From Metaphire vulgaris (Eukaryota > Annelida > Clitellata > Crassiclitellata > Megascolecidae): DNA of 64,000 nt. This document shows positions 1 through 12,800 of the stretch, in pieces. The position numbers and the translations under genes were made by a program. Below the pieces are notes generated by a model that saw nothing but the letters and a program-made list of their open reading frames with translations, was not told the DNA's origin and did no database searches. Each line of letters opens with the position of its first letter. The stretch's first letter is position 1. Location of the stretch: assembly GCA_018105865.1 (NCBI GenBank), contig CM030832.1, positions 10,318,156 through 10,382,155 of the forward strand. Reading direction: 5' to 3'.

Positions 1-88
1 TTCGAGCTTCTCATTCATCGAGCAGTGTTTATTGTAGCCACCTTAAAATTTTAAAACTTTGGGGGTAAATTCAATTTCCCCAGAGAAG

Positions 89-283
89 CAGTGGCGGCTC
101 TAGGGTTTGGCAAGTGGGGAGGGGGGCCGTTGGGGGGCAACTTCTAATCATGGGGGCCAACCATTTGTTGTTTAATGTATGTAGCATTAAGTATAGGGTC
201 CCAACTGGGGGGACCACTGGGGGGGCCAGGCTCTCAATAGGGGGGGCACGGGCCCCTCTGGCCCCCCGGTGGAGCCGCCACTG
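89..283. mobile_element. hAT-type MITE, CAGTGGCGGCTC family, copy 1
   Basis: The ends are CAGTGGCGGCTC and GAGCCGCCACTG, a perfect 12-bp terminal inverted repeat. It is flanked by a perfect 8-bp duplication, cagagaag, at 81-88 and 284-291. An 8-bp duplication with CAG...CTG ends is the hAT signature. The interior is very G-rich (runs of G on the plus strand) and has no coding capacity. Two more copies lie at 3049-3474 and 46260-46444. Confidence 0.88.
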
Positions 284-528
284 CAGAGAAGGCCTAGAAT
301 AAACACGGTTCATCGAGCCCTCATTTACAGGATATTTAAATAAATGGATGTCTTTTACAAGAAAATGAAAGAGACTCATGAAGAGTTAACATATCACTAA
401 ACTGTTAAGAGTAAAAGTTATGCAGAATACTGGTATTGGTCAATTTCCAGAATTCTTCAATTTCCAGAATTTGGCAAAAAGGCGTGGGAACGCCGTGTCC
501 ATGCGTTTTCTCTGAAAAAGCACTGAAA

Positions 529-801
<273 letters not shown>

Positions 802-871
802 ATTACAATCTCACTACTTCATGTGTGCGCTGCGTAGTATGCAGCCTTAGTTACTGTGCCAGCGTGTAAAT

Positions 872-3800
872 ATGGCGGACGAAGCGAAAGAAGTTGGGCG
901 GATAACGACCAGTGAAGTTGTCGACAGGCCCGTTGCCTCAGATTCTCATGCCTCCGGGGACGTCCTGGCGCCCGAATCGGGGTCGAAGGAGCCCAGCAGG
1001 TCACCAACGAACGATGACAACAAGCGGGCTGTCGTGACGGCGGCAAGACCGACGATAGCCGGCGACGTACCGATCTCTGGCGTCGAAGCCGGCTTCTATC
1101 GGGTGAGAGCAGTCTTACATATCTTATGATTTCTGTGTTCATTGATTAATTTAAATAATTTATTTCGTTGATGATAATGCGCGGTTTGGAATTGCGCCGG
1201 TGGCGTTTGTCGATTCTAAAAACCACATTGCTACCAGCACCAAGACACGTCTACAGAAAGCCCTAGCTTGGTCAGTGACTCATGCGGCAGCGAAAGTTCG
1301 ATTAGCAAGAACAACGAAGAAGATAGAATTGACGCTTTTGAAATGGAAGGACTGCAACAAATTTTAAGAGTCATGCTTGGCTATAACTATCCATCATCCC
1401 TCCACTCTCAACGCCACAGTCAAAAACAGGCGGCGCACTCTATCGGCCCCAGTTCTCAGAACTGAAGAATTCTAATTCTTTAAACTGTTTGATTCAATTT
1501 TCATCTCGAATTTGCAACATGCACTGCGTCAAGATCAGGTAGGCCTAAGATCAGATCTGAGATAGGCATGTCATATACTCATTTCCGAAGGTGTCAAACA
1601 CAGTAGTCTCAAGATTACATTAGAAGAGCGGAGATTAGATTAGATTAAAATAAGGAAGAAGGCACAGGCAGAAGGCTTTCCTGCTGCTGCTGCGGGGGTG
1701 GGGTGGGGGTGAATGCACTGCCGATTAATAAGGCTTTATAGTAGCAAGATCAGCTAAGTACGTTTAGCAGCGTAGGTGTATCAGTTGACATCAGATTAAA
1801 AGACGGAGGAAGGCACTTAAGTTTTCTCAGGACAGCAAAGGGTGACAGGAAGAGGCGGGGGCACCAGGGAAGCAGTAATGTTTCATCCAGAGAGGGCAGT
1901 CTCGAAGCGGATCAGTTAGAACCCCCTGTGTTTAAATCGTGGAAACAATCTCACGGCTTCAGCGATTCAATCGGTCAACAGCGCTTCACCATCCATACAC
2001 CCAGTTTGTTTGTAAGCTGAATATATCGAAGACCATGAACAGATTTCGGATAATACAACATCTCGCAAATTATTCCATAGTGATGGGTGTAGGACAAGGA
2101 CTATAGTCACTATACTCAGAAACTAACCGTCTAAGACTGAGGGACACCCGAGTTGTTTTTCTCCATAGTTTTCCATCCTTTCCAATCCCATTGTATGGAG
2201 CCCTTTTGAAATTCTTGATTTTATACAGTATCTTCTTGCTGACTGAAATCACACCCCAACACTTCTGAATGACCTGACTTTCCATTTTTATGTCCATCAT
2301 TGTAATATTACGGATTTTGTATTCCCTTTATTTATTGGCGTCCCCACCATCCAAGGCGTACCGTGAAGATTGGAAAGTTAGTAAGTTCAGTGGCGTAGCC
2401 AAGGGGATTGGGGTTAAAGTACCCTTGGCACTTGAAATTTTGTTTATGAGTTTTCATGTATTTTTTTTTTTTTGACGTCGTTGGGGTCAAAAACCCCCTT
2501 GGCTATAGATGGTAAATGTTTAAGTAAAGGCGAGGACCTAGCTTGTCAGCTAAAAAAGTAGAGTGATAACGTTTTTTTGCTGGATTTTTCAAAAACAACG
2601 GTCAAAACCAAAACCAAACCCCCTTTGAAAATCCTGACTACGCCACTGAGTAAGTTAGGCACCTCGACCCTCAGAGCTCCGCTATCGCTATATATCCCTC
2701 CACTCATATTTTTATTGACAAACGCCTATGGTCAAACAACAAAACACTCACAATTTCCTTCACTTATTGCAACATCTCGTCAAGACAATTTCCTCCCCTC
2801 TTGCAACATCTCAAGTTTTCCCATCTAAACCTTAACGTGAAGCTTTTCACATCAAAAATCATTTTCTCAATAGCCATAATGTCTCAGCCATGATGACCCT
2901 TTGTATAGAATTACCTTGCCTGACTGATACCCACCTTTTGGCTTTATACCTATTTCAAATTTAGACTAAGCACCTAATAATAAGCAGCTACTGCAGTACT
3001 ACTTTTGAAAGTACTAAACAAATCCATGAGATTTCATTTACTTACCAACAGTGGCGGCTCCACCGGGGGGGGCAGGGGGGCCCGTGCCCCCCTACTGAGA
3101 AAATTGAGACCCTATACTATATATATACTATATATATACTATATATATATATATATACTATACTATATATATAAAAATTTACCAAAAAATATTTTAAAAT
3201 TGCACATTTGCCAAAATTGGCCCAAAAATTGCCAAAATTGCAAACAAAATTGCAAAAATTGCCTAAAATTTGCAAAAAGTGGCCTAAAATTTGCACAAAT
3301 TGCCTAAAATTAGCCTAAAATTTGGCAAAAATTTTTCTCGCCCCCAAGAAACGTGTGAAACGACGCTACTGTACTTAATACTACATACCTAACAACAAAT
3401 GGTTGGCCCCCCCATGATTAGAAGTTGCCACCCCAACGGCCTCCCCAACTGGCCAAATCCTGGAGCCGCCACTGCTTACCAAGAAATGCCTAGGTTTTAG
3501 AAAAAATGTATAGTTAAAGAGAATTCTTTACAGCTATCAAAACAAGGAACCTACAATTCTTTGGACACATCATAAGAAAAGAAGGTGTTAACCTGAGAAA
3601 GGAAATAATATATAGACTTTTGTGTGGCTTTTGCACAAGAGGAAGACCATGCATCACATGGTTGGATAACATCACATCCTGGACAGGAATAGAAACAGAA
3701 ATGCTGAGTCACATGGTGAAGATAGTCAAAAATCACTCATAGTGCCTTTGAGTCATATACAGTTATTGCAGTGGCAACAGTCAACAGTTTCATTATTTGT

Positions 3801-6800
3801 CAGTAGTTCAGTCTTTATTAATAAGTTTTGTAATGGAATTTATGAAGTAGTCTTACTTCAGATAATTTGATTACAAATGTACAATTGCCTATCAAGGCAA
3901 ATTATTCCAATTTTTCCATTTTATGTAGAGACATAGATTGCAGGATTTGAATGGATTATTTTGATTTCAGTTGCTCATGAATCCCTTAATGAACCAGATG
4001 CAAGAATCAGTGGACAAAAGCAATGAAATACTTGATGATTTAATTAAGTAAGACTCAGGCTTATCTCTTTTATGAATAGCTGTGATATTTGTGGAATTGT
4101 TTGTGCTTCTTTCAGTTATCTTGAACAGATGGCAAATTTGTAAGATATTTTTCATAATTAAAAAATCTTTTTTATTCAATTATGGGTGACATTTATGCAA
4201 AGCATTAATTCATAAATGCCCTGCTTTTGTTGTCTTCCACTGCTACTGAGTGCTAATCACAAGGCCAATCGCTTGCTTTGAAGTCTTGAATTTAAGTTTT
4301 CATGGATGCTAAATAAAATTTGATTACTGGTATTGTTACTGGTAAGTAAATTACTATTTGATGATGTCAGTTAATTTGAACTTCTGATCTTGTTGTGTTG
4401 ATAGGTTCAGTACAGGCAGAGATGATTTAAATTGCACGATTTAAATCATTGATTTCAATTGGTGATAAAAATCGACATAAAAATCAGCCTAATAAAAATC
4501 GCTCAGTACTGCTAGCAACCAGTGGTTGCATTAAGCCAATATGTCACTTCTAACTACAGATGGCAATAGAATATGCAGCTTACAGTACTGAGGATGTCTG
4601 CTGTGCATACACTTACTTACAGTGATACTCTCTGCCTGTGTACCTCTGCCCCACAGTCCCACTGTCCAAGCTCGGTTCTAGGACTATTGACCACAGGACG
4701 ATTGACCATAGGACGATTGACCATAGGACGATTGACCACTGGACGATTGACCACAGCAGACTTTTGACCACTGGACGATTGACCACAGCGGACTTTTGAC
4801 CACTGGACGATTGACCACAGCCGTGAGTATCAGGCTTAGCACGCTGTCTGCTGCATATATATACATATATATACATATATATACATATATATACATATAT
4901 ATACATATATATGTACATATATATACAAATGCTATTATTATATATATATATATATACATATATATAAAAATATATATATAGACAATAGCATTTGGTTTCC
5001 TTTTTTTGTATACGTGCAAGCATGCATGCAGCAGACAGCGTTCTAAGCCTGATACAGCTGTGGTCAATCGTCCAGTGGTCAAAAGTCCGCTGTGGTCAAT
5101 CGTCCAGTGGTCAAAAGTCCGCTGTGGTCAATCGTCCAGTGGTCAATCGTCCTATGGTCAATCGTCCTATGGTCAATCGTCCTGTGGTCAATAGTCCGCG
5201 TACCCCAAGCTCAGGCAGATGTAGGCAGGCCTGGAAGCTGCCTGGATGTAAATTTAATTAAAAATAACAGTGTGCAGTCAAAATTCATTAAAAATCTGTA
5301 GCAATACAAGCTAGTATAGCAAGAAAATATTAGAATATGGTAGATGACAGTCCTTTGGTAGTTCTGATATTTTAAATAAAGTAAAGACACTGGGTGATAG
5401 TTGCTGGCAGAAAAGAGGTGCTATTTGAAGTTACCTTACAGTTACTGGTTAAACTGGCAGCAGAGCAAAGTGCAAAGACTGGTAGTGAAATGTCAGCATT
5501 GGTAGCATGCATGAAACAAGGAAAGGAAAGGGTGTATCACAGGAAAGGGTGTATCACAGGAAAGGGTGTATCACACCAGCTTGAAAATTAAGCATCTGTT
5601 CTGCTTACACTATGTATCCTATACAACCGCATTAGAGAATAATTATTTTTGATGCAGTACAAGAATTAATACGAACTACTTTTGCCTAAAAACTCTCTGT
5701 TTTTAAATAATGACTGGTAAAAAAATATGGAAAGTAAATGTATGTTGCAAAGATTTTGACCAAATGGAAAAAATCGATTTAAATCTATTTAAATGAATAA
5801 AATCTGTTTAAAATCAAAAAATCCGATTTTTTTATTTTTATTACAAAAATTGTGATTTTGATCAACCCTGGTTCAGTATGAGCATATTATTTTGGTGGCT
5901 ATAAATAGCAGCATTGCAGTATTGAATGTTGTACTTATTGCTTTTTGATTGATCTTTTGTTTTTGTGAAAGGAAAATGAGAGATGAAAGAGAACAGGTAA
6001 GAAATGCCCAGCTGAGCGCTCATATTCCTGTTGCACTTCAAGGAAGGTAAGCAATTTTGTTGCTTCAACTGGATGTTTTCTAAATTCATATAGGATATTT
6101 GCTAATCTGGTTGTTCTTTTTCTGTGCTGATCTTCATTTTCCATTCATATCATCAGGTTGCTGCTCCAACTACATACATTTAAAATGGATTCCAGTGGAA
6201 CCTGAAAACTGGAGCAGCATTCTTTTCTCTCTGCAGCCTATGACACTGGCATGAAGGTCTCCACACGAATATCTCCTATTCAGGCTTAGCCTGCAGTTTA
6301 GCCACACTGGGTGGCTAAAATGGTGGAGTTGCTCATTAGTGATGGGTAGTTTCAAGCACACTTGGGCAGTGACATCAGCCTTTAGAAGAGACTGTCCATT
6401 GGACTATCACAGGTCAGGTCAGGTCTTCGTCCTCCAGCTGTGTCCAGCTATCGAATTCTCCATGACATCTCTCCAATTGGACTATCACAGGATCAGTTAA
6501 TGACCTATCAACCACCAGTAGTCATAAATTTATGCTGGCGATGATGTCTCAGCTTCCAGGCATGTCCCTTTGCTTGCTTTGATGAAGTCCTGACATCAAA
6601 CATGACACTGATGGCAAGCTACTGTCAGAAATGGCAACTGAGACCAAACTCAACCAAAACAGTCTCTCAGTCTTCTATCGTCATCATGCCAAAGCTACTC
6701 AGGACTTGGGAGCTTGCCATCTCTTTTAAGTCAGGGTTTCCCAAAGTTTTTGGAACTGCAACCCACATCAACGGCTTTGTAACATGCCGTGACCCAGCAA

Positions 6801-9800
6801 ACTTATTGTCAGCTTAAATTGGATAAGACACTAATCATTTTAATATGAGCTGTGCATGGAGAATTGTAGGCATAGCAATTTCTTAAAACCTAAGCCTACT
6901 TGCAACTTTCAAGGCTTGTGACATTTTGGTATTGGTTATAAAATGACGCTTTGCAACCCACTAGACTGAGCCCTGCGACCCACTTTTGGGTCACGACCCA
7001 CAGTTTGGGAAACACTGCTTTAAGTGGCCAAAAACTCAGACAAGATTTCTTTCGTGTCGATCTTGGTGTCACCTTAGATCATGCCAATCCAAAAATGACA
7101 TAAATAATAAAGAGCTACAATGACTTGATGAAACTTGAATCTGTTGCACCAATGTCTTAACATTTGGGTCATCAGCTGATGGAATAGAAAATTTGGATAT
7201 TTGAGGTCAATTTAAGGCAAGAATAAGAGTCTGTAATGCACTCTTCTATGTCAGAAAGCTAAAAATTGGCAGTGCCATTTGGCTGCCTCAGGAAGAGATT
7301 ATAGGATTATAGTTAAGTGTAGCATTTCTTGAATGAATTATAAAAAATTTTTGTAGTGAGCTCGTGTTATGACAGTTGTGCCACTGTACACATAGTTACA
7401 GATTTATGACAAACTGGAATATGGGAAGATATAATCTGCTAAGATGATATTCACCTTTAAAAATTTGTTTTAATTACAGTGGCAGAGAGCTGAAAGACAT
7501 CGTCAAGCTTGTAGAAAATCTCATTGTGTATGAAAATTATGATCCAGAGCAGCCAGATGAAACGAACTTAATGTAAGCAACATACCCATTTAGGAGATGG
7601 TTGAATTTGATTTGTCTTTAATGACTTCTGACAATTTAGGCATATTGGTACAGCTTCACTGCTGCTAATATGGGTATTTAACTAAAACATTTGAGGAAGT
7701 CAAAGACATTTATCTCTATGTAAGTGTTCTGGTGAGTCTTTGTATTAGAATGCCTTGTAGTTGAAATATAGTATAGCTCAGGAGTTTTGTATTTAGATTT
7801 TCCTGATATAAACTCATGCAATATAAATGCTTCAGCCATGGAACTTTTTTTACTAACCTTTAATGGTTTTTCAAGAATTGGGATGAAAATTCTCACATCA
7901 CGTTCTGACTACTGAAATTACATGGGAAATAATTAATTGAAGATCAAAGATGCTGACATCTTGATTGGTACAATGTCTGATTCACTAAAGCTTTCTGGAT
8001 GGTTTTTAGAAATTGTGATGCTTTTTGGCAAAGAATTCAAATTGGTTCTTGTCATATAAATGCTGTAAACAAAGACTTTTAAATTAGGTTTTGACTTGTA
8101 GAAGATGTCACTTGAAGCCATTTGCTATTCTTAGTTAACTGATTTTAAAGATGTGTTTTAGGAATCTGTCTTCTTTGAACTCTTTCGGGCTTTTGTTGGA
8201 GTTTATCAGCAGCATCAATAGTGGCATTTTTGTTTTGAAACAGAAAAGCAACTCAGAGAAAACTGACCGAGTCCGGCAAATTGGCAATTGTAAGCCACAA
8301 CATTGCAGCTTACATATCAATGCTTGATGCCCAGCATCTGAAACAACTAGCGACTAAAGTTGTGACAGATGTGACCAATTGGTTATCTAAAATATTTAGG
8401 TATGTTACAGGTTTTTTACTTGTTTAGTTTTGTTTTCATAAAGCTAAGAGGATGATGTAACTCCAGCTGATGACCTTAGCATTTGTTTTCAAGGTCTTGG
8501 CTAATGAAATTATATTTTCAAATTTATCTTTCATTTTTTCTTATATTTGTTCTTAACAAATGGATGGAATTACTGGTCAGGAACACTATCTTCTAATTTC
8601 ATATTAATCAGTAATTAATTTCTATTTTTTTATTGATTGAATTATGTACCAGTGATTCTCGGATAGGATATATATATATATACATATACTAAATAGAAAT
8701 TTATAATATATATATATTATATATATATTATAAATTTCTATTTAGTAATATTTAGTTTGTGAGAAGTTATGAAGTATTGAAATATTTGTCTTCATAGATT
8801 TCCTGAAGCTACAGCACATTTCCATGAAGAAGAAAAGGAAGGTCTAGTACGAATCTGTCAGCTTGCCATTCACAAGAGGTACCCGAAGTTTGCGACTGAT
8901 GGATATGAGACTCTTTATTCTCGCCCTCCAGTCATTTACATCAGTGCTTCGGCAAAGCACAATCTTGGCCAGTTTCTATGCCATCAGGTATGCACTTCTA
9001 AAGACATGAGTTTAATAGTAATTCTTATGAAACTCACAGCACTCGTGATGTCTCATTGCTGTAGCACCGGAGCAGCCAATGCATCTCAAAAAGGCCAATC
9101 ATTGCACTGAAGAATACACTTGGAATTGGGGAAATAAAAAAAATATATGCTTGGGCTCTTAACCCCTTAACTGGGCGATTTGAGTCACGCTCGTCCATTT
9201 TACATTGAGTTACAAATAGTTGCCCAGTTAAGGGGTTAAGTACTGATATGGTCCTTAGCTGCACTTTGAGAAGTTAACTATCTTTGGCATGGTGATTACA
9301 AGGTGTTATCATTATGGATTGTTACATTTACTCAAAATAAGTATGTGACCCTTCTGGTTACCATAAAACGACAGGGTATATCGTCTTATGAAACTCACAG
9401 CACTCGTGATGTCTCATTGCTGTAGCACCGGAGCAGCCAATGCATTAATTTGTGTGGATCTCAAAAAGGCCAATCATTGCACTGAAGAATACACTTGGAA
9501 TTGGGGAAATAAAAAAAATATATGCTTGGGCTCTTAACCCCTTAACTGGGCGCCCCGAGTCACGCTCGTCCATTTTACATTGAGTTACAAATAGTTGCCC
9601 AGTTAAGGGGTTAAGTACTGATATGGTCCTTAGCTGCACTTTGAGAAGTTAACTATCTTTGGCATGGTGATTACAAGGTGTTATCATTATGGATTGTTAC
9701 ATTTACTCAAAATAAGTATGTGACCCTTCTGGTTACCATAAAACGACAGGGTATATCGTCTTATGAAACTCACAGCACTCGTGATGTCTCATTGCTGTAG

Positions 9801-12800
9801 CACCGAGCAGCCAATGCATTAATTTGTGTGGATCTCAAAAGGCCAATCATTGCACTGAAGAATACACTTGGAATTGGGGAAATAAAAAAAATATATGCTT
9901 GGGCTCTTAACCCCTTAACTGGGCGCCCCGAGTCACGCTCGTCCATTTTACATTGAGTTACAAATAGTTGCCCAGTTAAGGGGTTAAGTACTGATATGGT
10001 CCTTAGCTGCACTTTGAGAAGTTAACTATCTTTGGCATGGTGATTACAAGGTGTTATCATTATGGATTGTTACATTTACTCAAAATAAGTATGTGACCCT
10101 TCTGGTTACCATAAAACGACAGGGTATATCGTCGACTGTTATGAAAGAATTAATATTAGGGAATTTCTTGTATTTTATTTGCAGCTTGGGTTGCCTTTGA
10201 CCTCTTTGTGTACTGTTCCATGTCATATGGGTGTAATGGACCTGGTTGCATTGCAAAAGCTGGTTGATGATGACCACAGTTCTGGAAAGACACCAGTCAT
10301 TTTAATTGCATACGCAGGTTAACAACTTTGCTTTCGCCTGTTATTGCTGCCATTTTTTATGAGGTGTCTTACTAGGGTGTTGGTTAATTATTAGTTTTAA
10401 TTTAGCTCTAGTTTCAGGTAATAATTTTATAGATTTGAGGTTTGAAATATCATTGCCATATTTTCGTGCACATTGCCTGCGAGCTATAGGATTTTTTAAA
10501 AACAAAAAAGTCAGGTGTGGGCAGTGAGGAGGTGTGGTCAATCTGTATCAGAAATTGTGTCAGCATTCCGCAGTTCTTTCCATTGCGACTCCTCATATCC
10601 TTCCCACCCATTTTCTTTCCCTATCTCCTTCTCCAATTACCCCTACCCTTGGTGCTTAGCCAGCATATGCACTAAAGAAGACATTGTTGTATCTCCTGAT
10701 GCAGCAATTTCATGTACGGTTGATGCTTTTTGGTGGAAGTAAGCCTCAACAATGCCTTGGATGAAGGCAGGTGGGTTACGATGACAGTGGTCTGTCCACC
10801 TGTCATGTCCAACCCCACCTCGGCAGTTGACCAACTCTGGGCAGCTGACAGCCGTCTACTCTGATGGCATTACAGTATAGGAAGAAAGTACAAGTAAGCT
10901 TGTTTCCACCAAAGAGAATCAACCATGCATGAAATTGCTTAAGGCTACAGTGGTTGATGGACTATAGAATATGGTCAGGCACGTGGGCAATGGGAGGTTG
11001 TGGACATACTGATTCAAATTTTACAGGATGTGCATTTTTGTGGGCTATAGGCAGGTGCATGCATTCTGCAGGTGTGGGCAATGTGCATGAAAATATGGTA
11101 CTTGTGTTTATATGTCATCTTATATGTGTAGGTACGCCATTGGCTGGAAGGGTTGACAATTTGACTGAATTGCATGAATTATGCCAGCGTTTCAACATTT
11201 GGCTTCATTTAGAAGGGTATGCTTTATAACAAGTCATTCATTCACTTCAGTAGTTGCTTTTTTCTGATGAGAGTGATTGAGCTGAATGGTTTGTCCAAAG
11301 TCTTAGGGCTCGATATGAAGTTGGATATTTCAATTTTTATGAGTCTTGCATAAAGGTAAAGAGGCTAAAAGAATTCCAAAAATGTGGTAAAATTGAATGA
11401 GGGTAACCTGCTTTTTGTTATAAATAATTTCTTATTTTTTACGACTAGAGACAATCCAGTAATCACAGATTCCAAAGCACTGGTTTCACTCATTCTGACT
11501 TGCTGACTCATTTTAGTAGTTTAAAAATAACATGAAATTTTATTCATCTAGATTTTATGCAGCCAGATTTTATATTTGAAAAACATTTGTCTGTGAAATG
11601 ACGAAGTTATATTGTTGTTTAAGAAATTACTGGTATATAAATTTTGATTGAAACTGGAGCTTTGCGATTCACAAACTCTGCATTATTAATGCCATAATTG
11701 TTGTTGGAGTCGTTAAGTGAGCTCAACCCATTATTGTGGTTATAGTCTTATTTATATCCTAGCATAACAATTTGAAGGTGGGAAACTACGTTTTAATTTA
11801 GTCTTTTAATTTGCTTGATTGTTGATCTAAAGGAGCAGCCTATCGATGCTGGCTTCACAAAACATTCCTTCATATTTGAGTTCTGCAGCTTTAAGCAACA
11901 GCATGACGTTAAATCTTTGTGCCTGGTTAGCCTTGCCTGCAGTTCCATTTGTTGTATCCTTTTCTGTCTTTTAATGTATATAATGGAATTTCTATGAATG
12001 AATTGACCGAATTGTTATGGCATTACAATCATCAGTTGATAGATCTGCCAGATATGAATATTGGAGTGTAGCAACAAGGTGACACTGCTACTTTTGCTTA
12101 TGTGTGGCATTGCAATTTTTTGCTTGTTTAAAAGTGATACTGAAGATTTGTTAACTCTTAGACAATTGCATACTTTGTATCTCTGTGCAATGGGAACCGA
12201 GTATACTCAGTCCTGGCAATTTAAGGGTTAAAATTGTAATCTGTAACTGTGTTGTTGAATTGCATTTGTTTAATGACATAGAATAAGTTTTAGTATAAAC
12301 TTATATGATTGGAAGTTGCAGTGGCTGTTAAAGGCAATGAAATAAGGAGGAAATTAATTCTGTCTGGTTCTCAAGTTTCTAAAACATCTGAAAGAATGCA
12401 CCGTGACTTGAAATAACGTTTGATAACAGTTCAAAGGCATTTTCAGTGAAGTTTTAAATTTTCCTAGCTTGAAATTAGACACTTTTCCGTTCTCCTGATG
12501 TGATATTAACTCGTGCCTCTGGTCTGAGCACGTTTAATGTTCGTTATAAACTGAACTGTACTTCCCTTTGGATGTGCCTGTTGCATCTTGGCTTTGAAAA
12601 GATCATTTCTCGACTCCTCTACCATTCTCATGTTGTGAGTTAGTTAGGCAGATATTTTCTAGTAATCTATCTTTAATTTTAGATCACCATCTTGATGTAG
12701 TGCCTGCTGAGATGTAGCAAGGATGTTGATTAATTGTCTTGACATGTGTGATTAAATTTTCTAACTTTTTGACTCGTGCAGTAGGCATTCTGAATTATAT

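Larger units (their letters stand above)
9024..10132 (+). repeat. Three-copy tandem repeat of a ~375-bp unit
   Basis: Units are 9024-9384 (361 bp), 9385-9759 (375 bp) and 9760-10132 (373 bp). They are almost identical. Copy 1 lacks a 14-bp block (attaatttgtgtgg-like) present in the others and differs at a short block after ctgggcg; copy 3 lacks single bases in a G run and an A run. Each unit contains a TTAA-flanked MITE. The array fills most of PDXDC1 intron 6. High identity suggests recent duplication, or an assembly repeat. Confidence 0.93.

Noticed and set aside
1268..1465. 65-codon frame considered as an extra PDXDC1 exon
   Set aside because: Phases of exons 1 and 2 already join without it. 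Its DAFEMEGLQQILRV segment looks more like a decayed RT fragment (I-D-A-F-E-M-x-x-L-R-x-I-L-R). An alternative exon cannot be fully excluded.
4613..5301. Several 60-136 codon frames rich in WSIV/YIYIY
   Set aside because: Products of the GGTCAATCGTCC array and ATATAC microsatellite of the foldback.
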